Shown here: piece after piece, positions 36,701 through 46,782 of the stretch
Position numbering within the stretch: position 1 is the stretch's first letter
How the letters are laid out: each line of letters begins with the position of its first letter
From: Monomorium pharaonis
Lineage: Eukaryota > Arthropoda > Insecta > Hymenoptera > Formicidae
DNA length: 64,000 bases
Direction: 5' to 3'
Assembly (NCBI RefSeq): GCF_013373865.1
Contig: NC_050472.1
Location: forward strand, 6,133,276 to 6,197,275
Notes under the pieces: generated by a model
The model's database searches: none
Told to the model about the DNA's origin: nothing
What the model saw: only the letters and a program-made list of their open reading frames with translations
Program-made: the position numbers and the translations under genes

Positions 36701-39000
36701 TTGCTTCCCGATAGATCGGGTTTCAGTGTGACAGACGGAGAGAACGCACTTGAAATCTCTCACGTCGCGTCTGGGGCAAATCGTGCACCAATTAAATTCC
36801 GTCGGTGAGGAAAGTTTACAGAAACGTATCCTGGATTTGCACTCGCAGTACACACACACACGCGCGCTCATTAGACATTTTGTACACGTGGATGTGAACG
36901 AGAGAAGGAAAAAAAAATTCGCGAGAGAAATTGTATCTTTTCATTACCCGTCCGCTTAGATTGCGTTACGGAGCACTGTCATTTTCTCAGGCGCAGCACG
37001 TGGGATGCTGGACGCTAATGGAAATTCTCAATTAATAGAACATTTCCACTTACGTACTGCAGAGAAATCTAAGGAAAGTTAGCCGTTGAACATTGGTCAT
37101 ACCGTAATTTCCTTTGTTCTTAATAACCTTATGCTTTACGTTATATCATTTCCATGCTTTTACGCTATTTTGTTTCGCAACTTAGCGTTATTATTTACAG
37201 CCGTACAGCTGCGATGAGTCTCAGGAGTGATCCGCTAAAAGAAGCGAGGACTCGGGGCCGGTTCTCTCTCTCGCTCTTATCCCGCCGCGATCTCATCCTA
37301 CGCGAAATGATCGAGTTCTAATTACTCCCGGGAGTAAGCTCGTATATCTCGTCCCGGGCGCGGTGCCGCTTCGCCTCGTCTCCATCGTCCGGAACACTTT
37401 TGCTCGTACGTCGCGCGCGCACGTGAGGCCGCGTGCACGGTGGGCTGTATCGATTAAAGTTATTGAATATCATCATTCGGATTAATTATTGTTGCCGGCG
37501 TGGCGAATGCCGCGCTAGCAGGGATAGAAGAGGAGGAAAGAGAAAGAGAGAGAGAGAGAAGAAGAGAAAGGAAGAGAGGATGCATAAATTTCTCTCGCCT
37601 TTCTCGAGCTGGATGAATGATCCTGTATCGAGAACCTTTTTTCCTTTTCTCTCGTGCCTCTCTTCTCTTTCCGGGCATTATTTTCTCTCTCTCTCTCTCT
37701 CTCTCTCCCTCCAATGCGTTACTCCCCGTTTCTCGTTATTGGGTCTCGTTGTACCCGATGTACAGATTAAAATTATTCCTCGCCATAAAGTTTCCCGCGT
37801 TTGAAGCGGCCAGAAATCTTTTCTCAGAAATTACATCCTTACCCCGAACAACTTCTCACGTGGATTCGTAATTAGACGCCCCGTCAAATACTCTTGCCGA
37901 GTAACTTTAACATTAGAAAGATTGGGCTAGGAAATTACATGATTATACGACGAGATGATGAAGAGAAAAGTGACAGGGGAGGATGATGATGACGTGTTGA
38001 ACGTAGCATGAAAATTTCAAACCGACGATAGTTTGCGGTACTAACAATAATAACAACGCATTGATATTCGCGTTTACGCGAATAGCGTTTTGTTCGGCCG
38101 TCATTATCCAGTCGCTGGACTAACACACCGGCAAACAACGTAGACGTTGTTGCGAACGCCGCGTGTATGTCGTAACCGCGCATTGTAACCTGTCTTTATC
38201 AATGAGCGTGTACGCCGTGCGGGTAGAGGCACATACATATGTGGGTTAAACGCGATGCACACAATGATTAATGCGTATCCTGCGTAATCGGATGGCCTAT
38301 TGCGAACGGACATCGTCACGGTCCGCGGTAAATTATCGAACGCGTCTCCTCTCGACGATGCGTCACGCGTCGCGGCCGCGTTTTACATTTTTTCTTTCCC
38401 CACCCCTTGCGCGATTTCGCGAATCGAAGCGCGCCGATCCGGCTTCCGCGGCATTCCTCCTCTCGGCTCGGCGCGGCCCGACCGATTTAATCCGAGATCC
38501 ACGAGTGATCGCGCGTAAAAGGGGAAAGGTGATCGCCGGACGTTAAAGGCTTTTCCTTACGCCGATCTAACGACTCCGTCGGATAGTCGAATGGGAAGAA
38601 TGGCCGTCATAAATTACGGCCGTTGGTTTCTAACGAAGGTGTGTTAACCCACCTACCTACTAGGTGAATTGCGAGAGAGACAATCCTCCGCAGCAGGCAG
38701 GCCATGGCAGCTATAGCGCTCGCAAAAGCCGCGTTTCTTCGCTTCGCTCCGACGTGAGCGCGTGTTTACGATTCCCTTTCACCTAACGGTTCCCATGCCG
38801 ATATTCACGGGTGGAAGAAAGGTCTCGCAATCGGGGGAAAAGCGAAATCCACGTAGAGCTTATTCTTTTCCTCCGCCCCCCCCTCGTTTCTCTTCCGAAT
38901 GATGGATGATCGTTCTTTAGTCGCACGACAACGTCGGCTGCTTAACGAATAATTTACATTGAGTTTTACTTGATTCGCGAGTCATAACATACGTCTCTTA

Positions 39001-39860
39001 ATAAGCTGTGTAACAATTGCCACGGGCGGGTGTATATTTTCTCTACTTAATTTAGATATTTTTTAAACAGAGCTTTATTGTCGTAATAAGTAAAAATAAG
39101 AAATTTTTAATAAATTGTAATTAAGAATTCTTTCAAAATTGAATAATAATTAGTTAAAGGGTTTATATAATTTTTAACTTTAACTAGTTTCTTAAATGCA
39201 TGAACTTTAACTGTTTTTTAAGTTAAAATTAATATTCCAAGAAGGTCAATGATCGAAATAATATTAGGCGAAGATACGAAATTTAATCTTTATTGTTACG
39301 CACGTATGACGAAATAGCGCAAAAAAAGACAAATATTTCAAAAAATGTAAAACGATTAAATTTGGACGTCAGATACAATGATATGTCACGAGTATCCTTC
39401 TTTCCGTCCCCGTGCTCCTTTCCCATCGAGTCTTCTTCCTTTTCCACACCGGGTCTTGCGCTCTTCTTCCTTGTTCTTCGGACAAGGGGGAGGTAACTTC
39501 CCGTGGACTCCTTACGCCCTGAAAGGGTACCCTTGTCCCCGTCTCGGCATTCGCCCATAGTCTCACGGAAAACCACGGTCGAAAACCGTGAGCGAGACGG
39601 TCTTCTTTAAATGTTTTTTTTTCTTCTGCTTCCCACGTCAATTTTCAGCCTGAGCGTTTCCAAATTAACCGCAACAAATTCTGTAAAATATTACAAAACA
39701 GACAACAACAACTTTTTAAAAGAAAATCAAATTTATCCCCTCTTTTTTTAAACAAAAGTAGATCCCTTCTTGCCGAGATCAATCAAGATACGTTTTTTTT
39801 TCTTCTGTTTCCGAACACGACACCCGCGTTATCGTTTGAAAAGCCTATACTTCCGGTCCC
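39001..39860. other. Non-coding flank of the transposon cluster
   Basis: 39060-39245 is AT-rich with TTAACTTTAA-type motifs that also occur at 49740-50290 on the other side of the cluster. 39380-39600 is a GC-richer block containing a stem (CTCACGG...CCGTGAG) around 39571-39591. It may belong to the 5' or LTR region of the decayed retroelement at 40172-40627, but no boundaries are seen. Confidence 0.4.
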
Positions 39861-40091
39861 TTTGAGGTATAAACGATTTTAACGGAGGTACAAACGGGTA
39901 CAAACGATTCTCTTTCGAATGGCATAAGCAGAATTAAAAAAATTTATAGTTGGGCGCTGACCATTTTATTACCCCCTGGTATTTTTTAACTTTTTGAGTT
40001 ATAAACGATTTTAATAGAGGTACAAACGGGTACAAACGAAGTACAATCGAACTACATAGTTCTTTTTTTTTTTAACAATGTTGGGCGCCAG
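39861..40091. repeat. ~131-bp diverged tandem duplication
   Basis: Two units offset by 131-132 bp share a block starting ATAAACGATTTTAA and running to CAAACGGGTACAAACGA (39869-39907 and 40001-40039). Each is followed about 40-80 bp later by TTGGGCGC (39950 and 40081). On the minus strand the second reads TGGCGCCCAAC, which resembles a tRNA-Lys-type primer-binding site, though its position relative to the gag remnant does not fit a single intact element. Confidence 0.5.
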
Positions 40092-40171
40092 GGGTTCACA
40101 TCGGTGCAACGAACTGCGAGCACGCGATTTTATCCCGCACGTTTTGAGAGCATTCAACGTCGCGTAATCTT

Positions 40172-40627
40172 TCACTGGAGACGATTCGTAAATTGTAAAT
40201 AAAAACTTTGCGCGAGCTCGCTCTCGCCGAAACGCAATTCTAATTCGGATTTAATTTCCGAAAACGTTAATTCACCATTTTCCGCGTTCAACCCATCCAA
40301 AACTGAACGCGCCAATGCCACCGTTTTCACACTACTGTCGGATTTAACTCTCAAACCGATCGACGCTCGATTTCCTCGCGTTAATTAAGACGTTCGGAAA
40401 ATTTGCTCGCGCCACATCGCGCGTCGGAATTTTGTTCGCGGAAATATTATCAGAACGACTTAGCTGTGTGCGGCCGATCCGTTCCTTCAAATGCTTCAGA
40501 GCTGCCTCTCGCTCCAGAAAACGGGTCTCGATCTGACCGCGGAAGACCTGCTGCTCTTGCCGCTTCTGCCTCCGCTCCTCGCGCATCTGCTGCAATTCGA
40601 GGACATTTTATGATGACAACTGGTTAA
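40172..40627 (-). pseudogene. Decayed retroelement gag fragment
   Basis: Two overlapping minus-strand frames encode gag-like pieces. The upstream one (ending at 40344) begins with a Gln/Arg/Glu-rich coiled-coil segment. The downstream one (ending at 40172) has the pattern LxLRFGExELAQxFYxQFTNRxQ typical of LTR-retrotransposon capsid regions. The frame changes between them and the middle of the capsid appears missing, so this is a frameshifted, internally deleted relic of an element different from the intact one at 41272-46458. No protease or RT follows. Confidence 0.5.
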
Positions 40628-41090
40628 TCGGTGTTAATGATCTAGAATTACATCTAAAAATTTCAATAATTACACTTGTTAAGTAATAATATTTTCACAT
40701 AAATTAACATTATTATTTCAACGTATGTATACATACGTGTTTCAGAGTAACAATCGGTCTTCAATTGCATGCAATAATTTGAGCACTGCATTCCTTTTCA
40801 AATGAAATTGTTGAAAAATTCTATGTCATCCCACACTTGAATATATAGTTTTTTTACCATAAATACCGCATAATTTTTATCATCAATTCAAACATTGATA
40901 TCGCGCTCGTGACAGATGCCATGGGTCGTAGTCCCTTGCTTGATGATGATCGCGATGTGTCAGGACCTCGAACACTCCGCTGCCGGTCCGTGGTATCCGA
41001 TCCCACTGAGATCGTTTTGATGTTGCCCATTATCTATTTTGTTTGGTTTTTTATCGGAGTGACCTTCTCCTAGTTCGGTGGTCTGAAGAC

Positions 41091-41271
41091 CTAACGGGTC
41101 CGAACAACCGAGGAGAAGACGGGCTTATCAGAGGCGGCCCATACTCGCCTCGTTATGGAGGTCCATCCCAAGATAGGCATTTTATAGGTCGTCTTCTTTC
41201 CTAGAGGAGACGCCCACCTATCCTCCGGAACTCCACCATACATTTTGTATCTATTTCTACCTTTAATAATC
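41091..41271 (-). pseudogene. Probable 3' continuation of the LINE beyond the gypsy insertion
   Basis: This is the minus-strand sequence directly following the gypsy element's far target duplication. A frame runs on with a CGG/PE-like remnant (Tyr-Lys-Met-Tyr-Gly-Gly-Val-Pro-Glu), where LINEs of this type have their C-terminal Cys-rich motif, but the cysteines are not kept. Further sequence to about 40880 may be 3' untranslated region. Assignment rests mainly on position. Confidence 0.35.
41268..41271. repeat. Target-site duplication AATC (left)
   Basis: AATC precedes the LTR that starts at 41272 and recurs at 46459-46462 right after the other LTR. A 4-bp duplication is the usual size for Ty3/gypsy integrases. 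Confidence 0.8.
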
Positions 41272-41468
41272 TGTAAGGGGCCTAGGGCGGAAAAGGAATT
41301 ATTACAATTTCGTAAGAACTGCTTTATTCTGGTTCTCGTGGCTCGGGTCAAGTAACAACTGAACTACCGCTCGACCACGTTCATCCTCACTCTCGTCGGT
41401 CGCGCCAGCGCCCTCCATCTCTTCTACTCCTAACTACGTACTCATGCATTACATGCTATTCTCTTACA
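41272..41468 (-). repeat. 3' LTR of the gypsy element (197 bp)
   Basis: On the minus strand it starts TGTAAG and ends CTTACA, a perfect 6-bp inverted terminus with the canonical TG...CA ends. It reads identical to 46262-46458. A polyadenylation signal AATAAA lies at 41323-41328 (minus strand). No clear TATA box is present; a TCAGTT initiator-like motif is. Confidence 0.95.
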
Positions 41469-41582
41469 GTTCGGCCATACCTGACCCCTCGTTCGTCCCG
41501 AACGGCGTTACAATTTGTTTTAAGTTTTAAAGATAGGAAAAAAAAAAAAAATTTAATGATTGTAGTATTATAAATACAGGTC

Positions 41583-44500
41583 TTATTGGTTACGCTTTCG
41601 CCATAGTCGCATATTTGCGGGTTCCCATACACCTTCGTATTTTTTTTGTGTGACCTGGCATCCAGAAATGTCTGCTACGACATATCTATTGTTTCGTAAA
41701 ATTTTTATTATCTCGTACGGGCCTTTAAATCTAGGTTTTATTTTAGGTGATATTCCTGCGGTAGTGTCTATGTTTTTTAACATTACGTAATCGCCAATTC
41801 CGTATTTAAAAGGTTCTTTCTTTTTTTTATCGGCTTGCGCTTTTACTTGGTTTTGTTGTGAGATAATTTTGTCGCTTGCCTTAGCCCGCAGATCGCTTAA
41901 GTTTCTAGTGTTGTTATTGATGTTGTCATTAATATATTCGGCTATAGGATCGTGTATTTTACCCCGCTGAGTAACTCCAAATAGAAGCATGCTAGGAGTT
42001 TCTTTTGTTGATTTGTGAATTGAGTTATTTAGTGCAAATTCAATATCGTTGACGATTTTTGTCCAATTTTTACCGCATTCTGTGTCGGATAATTTACCAA
42101 TCATTGGTGCGATGGTTCTATTTACTCTTTCCACTTGACCGTTGGCCTGTGGCGAGCCGGTAGCTATTTTGATGTGTACGATGTCACGTTTTTGTGTAAA
42201 GTCTGTAAACTCCTTTGCGGTAAAACACGATCCTCTATCCGTTACAATTTGTTTCGGTTTACTATAGTACGTAAAATAAATTTCGAGATTGTTGATTACC
42301 TCCGTCACCGTGGTTGACTTCGTAGGATATAATTTAACATACTTTGTAAAGCTATCTATTATTACAAGAATATATTTTTTGCTTTTGACTCGCATGTCGG
42401 AAATAGCAACGTGGTCAATGTGTATGGTTTCGAAAGGTTTATCGCCCTTTGGTGCGCTTTGAATTTTGCCCTCGCTTTTGCCTGATGGCGGTTTAAATGC
42501 GATGCATTTGAAGCAGTTTTGCAAATGATCCGATACCTTTTTCTTCAATTGTGGAAACCAGTACGATTTGCTTATAATATCTATTACTTTTTCTGCCCCC
42601 ATGTGACCCAGCTCGTCGTGATATTTGAAGAGAATGCTTTTTTCCATTTCGGAAGGTACATAGAAAAGTAGTTTTTCACCGACCTTTCGGTATACGACTC
42701 CATTCCGCACTTCGAAAGTTTTACTTTCCGATCGTTCCGTGTCGGCTTTAATTTTCGCTATTGCTTGATCGAGGTTTTGTGTAAGTATCAAATTTGTTTC
42801 AAATGAGTTATCTTCAACGACTCCTATGAAGTTACAACGACTGAGGCCATCGACGTGTGTCATACGTGTTCCTGATCTATGTTCGGTCGTATACTCGTAA
42901 TTTTGAAGCTCTAGTACCCATCTCGAAATTCTCGGATTAATTTCGTGTTTTTTCAATGCTAATGCGAGTGAATTGCAATCGGTGACTATTTTGAATTTTA
43001 TCCCGTACAAGTATACCCGGAATCGTTTTAGTGCGTAAATAATCGCGAGCATTTCTAATTCAAAACTATGATATCTGCTTTCGACATCCGATGTTCTTTT
43101 TGAAAAGTAAAAAACGGGGTGTAGCTTGCGATCGGTCCCTCTCTGCAAGAGGATGGCTCCGAATCCCCGAGAGCTGGCGTCACAGTGGAGCTCTGTTTCC
43201 GCTCGTGGATCATAGATTGCCAATATCGGTGCATCTACCAACAGCTGTTTCAATTTATTAAAAGCTTCCAATTGCTCGCTTCCGAATTTAAATTGATTTT
43301 TAGATTTTAGTAAGTCATAAAGTGGTTTTGCAACAAATGAAAATGACTGGATAAACCTGCGAAAGTAAGAAACAAAACCTAAAAAGCTTTGAAGACTTTT
43401 CAAATCTTTCGGTACCGGATATTTCAATACTACCTCAGTTCCTCGCTCTGTCGGACTTATGCCCTTCTCCGAAATCTTGTAGCCTAAGTAGTTTATTTCT
43501 GTCAATAGGAAATGGCACTTCGCTATTTGCAATTCAAGTTTGTTTTCTACTAAAATTTTAAAAACTTCCTGTAGGATAGTCAAATGATGTTCAAGACTTA
43601 TTGTTGCTACCAACACGTCGTCCATATAGACAACGACATCCCCCGAGTCAATTAATTCTTTTAGTATTTCGTTAACATACTTTTGGAAATATTTCGGAGC
43701 AACCTTTAATCCAAACGGCATCTTTAAAAATTCAAATTGCCCGTAAGGAGTAACAAAAGATGTGTATTTGATAGAGTCGTTTGCCATTTCCACATGATAA
43801 AAACCGTCTTTCAGGTCGAGTGAGCTAAAATATTTTTTTCCTCTCAATACATCAATTTGATCGTCAATGAGCGGTAGCGGATAGTTATCCGATTCGAGGT
43901 ATTTATTTAACGTTCTAAAATCGATGCACATCCGTATTTTCCCGTTCTTTTTCTTTGTAAGTACTACGGCTGACGAATATTCGGATTCGCTTACTCTAAT
44001 AATTTCCCGTTCTAATAAGTCATCAGTTATTTTTTTTAGCTCGCTCTTCTCTGAATAAGCCAAGCGTCTCGGCATAAATTGGAAAGGTTTGTGTGCCTTA
44101 AGTCGAAGACGAAGTTCCGTTCTTATCTTAGGAGTTTTTGGTCTTGTAGGCTTAACATAGATTTCTCCAAACAAATTCGACAATTGCTCTTTAAATTTAA
44201 AAGGAATTTCCGGATTGATATCTAAAGTAGTTGCGATGTCTATTTTTTCAACTTCGATGTTCATGATTTCATTCAAATGCGCGCCGTCAGTATTAGTGTT
44301 ATCGGTAGAATGTGTAGGCCTGGCGATACTTAGCCCAAATATTTTAAAAGCATCCCGACCTAAAATCATTGGTGAGACCATTGTCTCGTCTTTAACAACA
44401 AAGAGTTTAATTTCGCGCGTACAATCGTATAGCATACACTTAACTTCTATTTTTCCGATAATGCTCATTTTTGAATTGTTAAGTCCATGGTATTTCTTGC

Positions 44501-45836
44501 TACCGTCGTCTAAAGGTAAGATAAGGTCCGGTTTTACAAATTGGAACTTAATGAAACTAATAGGACTTCCGCTATCCAATAGGGTAGATAACTGGATATC
44601 AAATTGTTCGTTATCTTCAAAATTTAACGTTACCGTTGGGTAATAATTGCGATCGATATTCGTATCTACTTCGACATTACTAACCTCAGAGTTATTGTTT
44701 TTTTTCTTTTTCGCGTTGGGACAATCTTTAATCGTATGCTCCAAGGACGAACAATTAAAGCACGAACCTTTCGGCCTTTTCTCTTTGTCACACGCAGTCG
44801 ATAGATGACCGTACGTACCACAATTGTAACAGCGCTTCTCATTCTTCTCCGATTTCGAATTACCTTCTACGTCGGTCTTATTTTCATAATTTCCGCGATT
44901 TGACTTAACAAAGCCCTTCTTATCGTTAGCTTGTTTCTGCACGTCCTTGTTCGCGTTCTGTGTGGTATTCTTTTTATTAAGGGTAATTTTCTCAAAAGCA
45001 ATAAGTAAATCGGCCTTCGTTTCGAAACGTTGCATACGCGCTTGATCGCGCAAGATATCATCGGGAATACCTTCGATTAGAAAATCAACTAATTCCGACT
45101 CGTCAATTTTAGCTTTGTTAGCTAGTATCACTTTATCGTGTGCGTATTCACTGAACAATTCATTACGCTGCCAAACACGATTTTCGAATTGTTTGCGTAA
45201 TTGCATTCTACTCAACTTCGGAAAGTACATATTTTTTAATTCTAGAATCAAGTCGTCAATGGGTAAACTTAAGTGTTCTGGCCGCGAGTGAAACCAATCT
45301 AGTGCCTTGCCTTTGAGCTTACCCGTAATAATAAGACGCGCCACGTCGTCGGTTAACCTGTACGTCCTGCGTATCAGCTCCAGCTGTTGTGCCCATCCTT
45401 CGTAGTTTTCCGCCCTGCCGTCGAATGGCCCTAGCAATTCGGCCATCGCACTTATAGATATGCGCGGCGGCTGGTCGGAGATCAGCGCCACGGCTTCTTG
45501 TGATGTTGCATCAATGGTCGGAGGGGGAATTCCTGGGCCCGTTCGTAAGTCCACTGTCGACCCTGAAGATGGAGCTGCTGTCCTCGGTCTTGTCTCTAGG
45601 CGTATAGTCAATGCAGCCAACGTAGTCTGTATTGCTGCCAACTGCTGTCTCATCTCGTCCATCTCGCTGCTCTGGCTATGGGAAGGTTGGTGTCCCTGCT
45701 TCCACTCTGCTACCCAAGTGCCATCTGTATCCGCTTGTTCTAGTCTCTGTACCAAATCGGCCTTGTTGCCGCTTGTACTGAGATTTTTCGCGCGTAAAAT
45801 CTCTTTCAGGTCATTTACTGTTAGGTCGGCTGCCAT
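41583..45836 (-). CDS. Gag-Pol polyprotein with N-terminal SAP-like domain
   Basis: 1417 residues, uninterrupted. The ATG start has G at -3 and +4. Order: SAP-like helix-loop-helix (residues ~5-40, LTVNDLKEILRAKNL...ADLVQRL); coiled coil (~57-85); capsid-like region (~135-290); two zinc knuckles, CX2CX4HX4C (~336) and a second CX2C-H-C (~359); aspartic protease with LLDSGSP (~418); reverse transcriptase with YMDD (~737-740); RNase H with catalytic Asp at HCDAS (~886); integrase HHCC zinc finger (~1074-1111) and DDE core (Asp ~1141, Asp ~1200, Glu ~1236); C-terminal GPY/F-type module (~1370). All key residues are present. Gag and Pol lie in one frame, so no frameshift is needed. A SAP fold, which in host proteins binds DNA or chromatin, at the front of Gag is unusual. 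Confidence 0.95.
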   Translation of the reverse strand: MAADLTVNDLKEILRAKNLSTSGNKADLVQRLEQADTDGTWVAEWKQGHQPSHSQSSEMDEMRQQLAAIQTTLAALTIRLETRPRTAAPSSGSTVDLRTGPGIPPPTIDATSQEAVALISDQPPRISISAMAELLGPFDGRAENYEGWAQQLELIRRTYRLTDDVARLIITGKLKGKALDWFHSRPEHLSLPIDDLILELKNMYFPKLSRMQLRKQFENRVWQRNELFSEYAHDKVILANKAKIDESELVDFLIEGIPDDILRDQARMQRFETKADLLIAFEKITLNKKNTTQNANKDVQKQANDKKGFVKSNRGNYENKTDVEGNSKSEKNEKRCYNCGTYGHLSTACDKEKRPKGSCFNCSSLEHTIKDCPNAKKKKNNNSEVSNVEVDTNIDRNYYPTVTLNFEDNEQFDIQLSTLLDSGSPISFIKFQFVKPDLILPLDDGSKKYHGLNNSKMSIIGKIEVKCMLYDCTREIKLFVVKDETMVSPMILGRDAFKIFGLSIARPTHSTDNTNTDGAHLNEIMNIEVEKIDIATTLDINPEIPFKFKEQLSNLFGEIYVKPTRPKTPKIRTELRLRLKAHKPFQFMPRRLAYSEKSELKKITDDLLEREIIRVSESEYSSAVVLTKKKNGKIRMCIDFRTLNKYLESDNYPLPLIDDQIDVLRGKKYFSSLDLKDGFYHVEMANDSIKYTSFVTPYGQFEFLKMPFGLKVAPKYFQKYVNEILKELIDSGDVVVYMDDVLVATISLEHHLTILQEVFKILVENKLELQIAKCHFLLTEINYLGYKISEKGISPTERGTEVVLKYPVPKDLKSLQSFLGFVSYFRRFIQSFSFVAKPLYDLLKSKNQFKFGSEQLEAFNKLKQLLVDAPILAIYDPRAETELHCDASSRGFGAILLQRGTDRKLHPVFYFSKRTSDVESRYHSFELEMLAIIYALKRFRVYLYGIKFKIVTDCNSLALALKKHEINPRISRWVLELQNYEYTTEHRSGTRMTHVDGLSRCNFIGVVEDNSFETNLILTQNLDQAIAKIKADTERSESKTFEVRNGVVYRKVGEKLLFYVPSEMEKSILFKYHDELGHMGAEKVIDIISKSYWFPQLKKKVSDHLQNCFKCIAFKPPSGKSEGKIQSAPKGDKPFETIHIDHVAISDMRVKSKKYILVIIDSFTKYVKLYPTKSTTVTEVINNLEIYFTYYSKPKQIVTDRGSCFTAKEFTDFTQKRDIVHIKIATGSPQANGQVERVNRTIAPMIGKLSDTECGKNWTKIVNDIEFALNNSIHKSTKETPSMLLFGVTQRGKIHDPIAEYINDNINNNTRNLSDLRAKASDKIISQQNQVKAQADKKKKEPFKYGIGDYVMLKNIDTTAGISPKIKPRFKGPYEIIKILRNNRYVVADISGCQVTQKKYEGVWEPANMRLWRKRNQ

Positions 45837-46261
45837 TGCACAACAATTATGTGGTCACTTGTACCGACAATCGCTGAAGACGTAAGCCTGTCTCCCAGCC
45901 GTCAATCGTCTCGGCGTCGAAAGATCTCGAAACAAATGGGTCCACCGCGCACAAAGATGGCGTCCCTTCCGTTGCAATGGATATGTTTCGAGGCGGCAAT
46001 GGCGCGACGCGATTTACCGTGCTCTCAAACACGAGACTGGCACCATCAATCGTTACAATGTTAATATAATCGCGGCTGCCAGCCACCGAACAATGTTGCG
46101 AGATCACGAATACGTCTTCGAGAGCCACACGCACTAAGCTGCCCTCGCCGTTTCGTCTCCTTGCTTCCGATCACTATATCGCTGCCCGAACCGACTACTT
46201 AACGAACCGACTACTTAAACAACTACGACCACTCGATCGCTCGTCGATTCCACTTCTGAAC
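45837..46261 (-). other. Leader of the gypsy element
   Basis: About 425 bp between the 5' LTR and the Gag ATG. A 95-codon open frame at 45847-46134 starts with GTG, has no recognisable domain and is probably not translated as such. The leader would hold packaging signals. Confidence 0.6.
46246..46261 (-). promoter_or_regulatory. Primer-binding site, tRNA-Leu type
   Basis: Directly after the 5' LTR the minus strand reads GTTCAGAAGTGGAATC. It is complementary, with about 12 of 15 matches including ten in a row (TCAGAAGTGG), to the 3' end CCCACTTCTGACA of class II tRNA-Leu, the same 3' end as the two tRNA-like genes in this window. Use of tRNA-Leu as primer is known for mdg3-type insect elements. 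Confidence 0.55.
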
Positions 46262-46458
46262 TGTAAGGGGCCTAGGGCGGAAAAGGAATTATTACAATTT
46301 CGTAAGAACTGCTTTATTCTGGTTCTCGTGGCTCGGGTCAAGTAACAACTGAACTACCGCTCGACCACGTTCATCCTCACTCTCGTCGGTCGCGCCAGCG
46401 CCCTCCATCTCTTCTACTCCTAACTACGTACTCATGCATTACATGCTATTCTCTTACA
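46262..46458 (-). repeat. 5' LTR of the gypsy element (197 bp)
   Basis: Reads identical base for base to 41272-41468. TGTAAG...CTTACA termini; AATAAA on the minus strand at 46313-46318. It would drive minus-strand transcription of the element. Confidence 0.95.
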
Positions 46459-46462
46459 AATC
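46459..46462. repeat. Target-site duplication AATC (right)
   Basis: Partner of 41268-41271. Confidence 0.8.
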
Positions 46463-46782
46463 TTCTAATATTTATTGCCTAATGTCTCGTTTCCGCATCT
46501 AAATCTAACTATCATTGACTGATCCCTAATCTTTATACTTTCTGCTAAAATATACAAAGATATTTTATCTGTTCTTATTTTTTTATACAATCTATTATAT
46601 TTCGCCCACATTTTTTTCTTTATATCTTTCCTGTTTATGTTTATCTCTATCTATTTTTCTAGTTCTTTTGAATACTTTTTATTTTTTAACCTTTATTAAT
46701 TATTTTTATTAGCCTATCTATTTCCTGCTTTAAAGTATCTTAGTTTTATATAATAATCTTTTCTCATTTTTTCTCAGTTTGA
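46463..46782 (-). pseudogene. LINE C-terminal region, degraded
   Basis: Minus-strand sequence between the RT frame's stop and the gypsy insertion point. It still encodes, in broken frames, an R-x-R-C-G-N-E-like motif near 46490-46510 that in related insect LINEs precedes the C-terminal cysteine motif. This shows that the gypsy element landed inside LINE coding sequence. Confidence 0.4.

Larger units (their letters stand above)
22678..39000. other. Long non-coding, CpG-rich stretch
   Basis: About 16 kb with no recognisable gene on either strand. It contains many microsatellites (ACG at 23008; CT at about 23478, 24233, 27410, 33739 and 37685; AT at about 26760; GA at 31766), GATC repeats near 25347, and a degenerate pair of CAGGGTGTCC-type ends at about 26212-26533. 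Many overlapping frames exist because stops are scarce in GC-rich DNA, but none has a domain, conserved motif or consistent codon use. One strong acceptor-like site lies at 28991. Confidence 0.55.
41272..46458 (-). mobile_element. Complete Ty3/gypsy LTR retrotransposon
   Basis: 5187 bp on the minus strand: 5' LTR 46262-46458, PBS-like site, ~425-bp leader, one Gag-Pol frame 41583-45836, short 3' spacer, 3' LTR 41272-41468, flanked by AATC duplications. Domain order (protease, RT, RNase H, then integrase) is the Ty3/gypsy order. No envelope frame exists, since only ~115 bp separate the stop codon from the 3' LTR. LTRs that read identical and an undamaged frame point to a recent insertion, probably of a still-active family. 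It is inserted within the LINE read from 49709 downward, so it is younger than that LINE. The purine tract before the 3' LTR is weak (GAACGAGGGGTCAGG on the minus strand). Confidence 0.95.

Noticed and set aside
36750..36959. 69-codon plus-strand frame with protein-like composition
   Set aside because: It begins with TTG, not ATG, has no recognisable domain, and no convincing splice acceptor precedes it.
44215..44643. Plus-strand frame antisense to Gag-Pol
   Set aside because: It is a shadow of the real minus-strand frame, as are the frames at 42135-42317 and 45460-45885.
45847..46134. 95-codon minus-strand frame in the gypsy leader
   Set aside because: GTG start and no domain; it lies in the untranslated leader.
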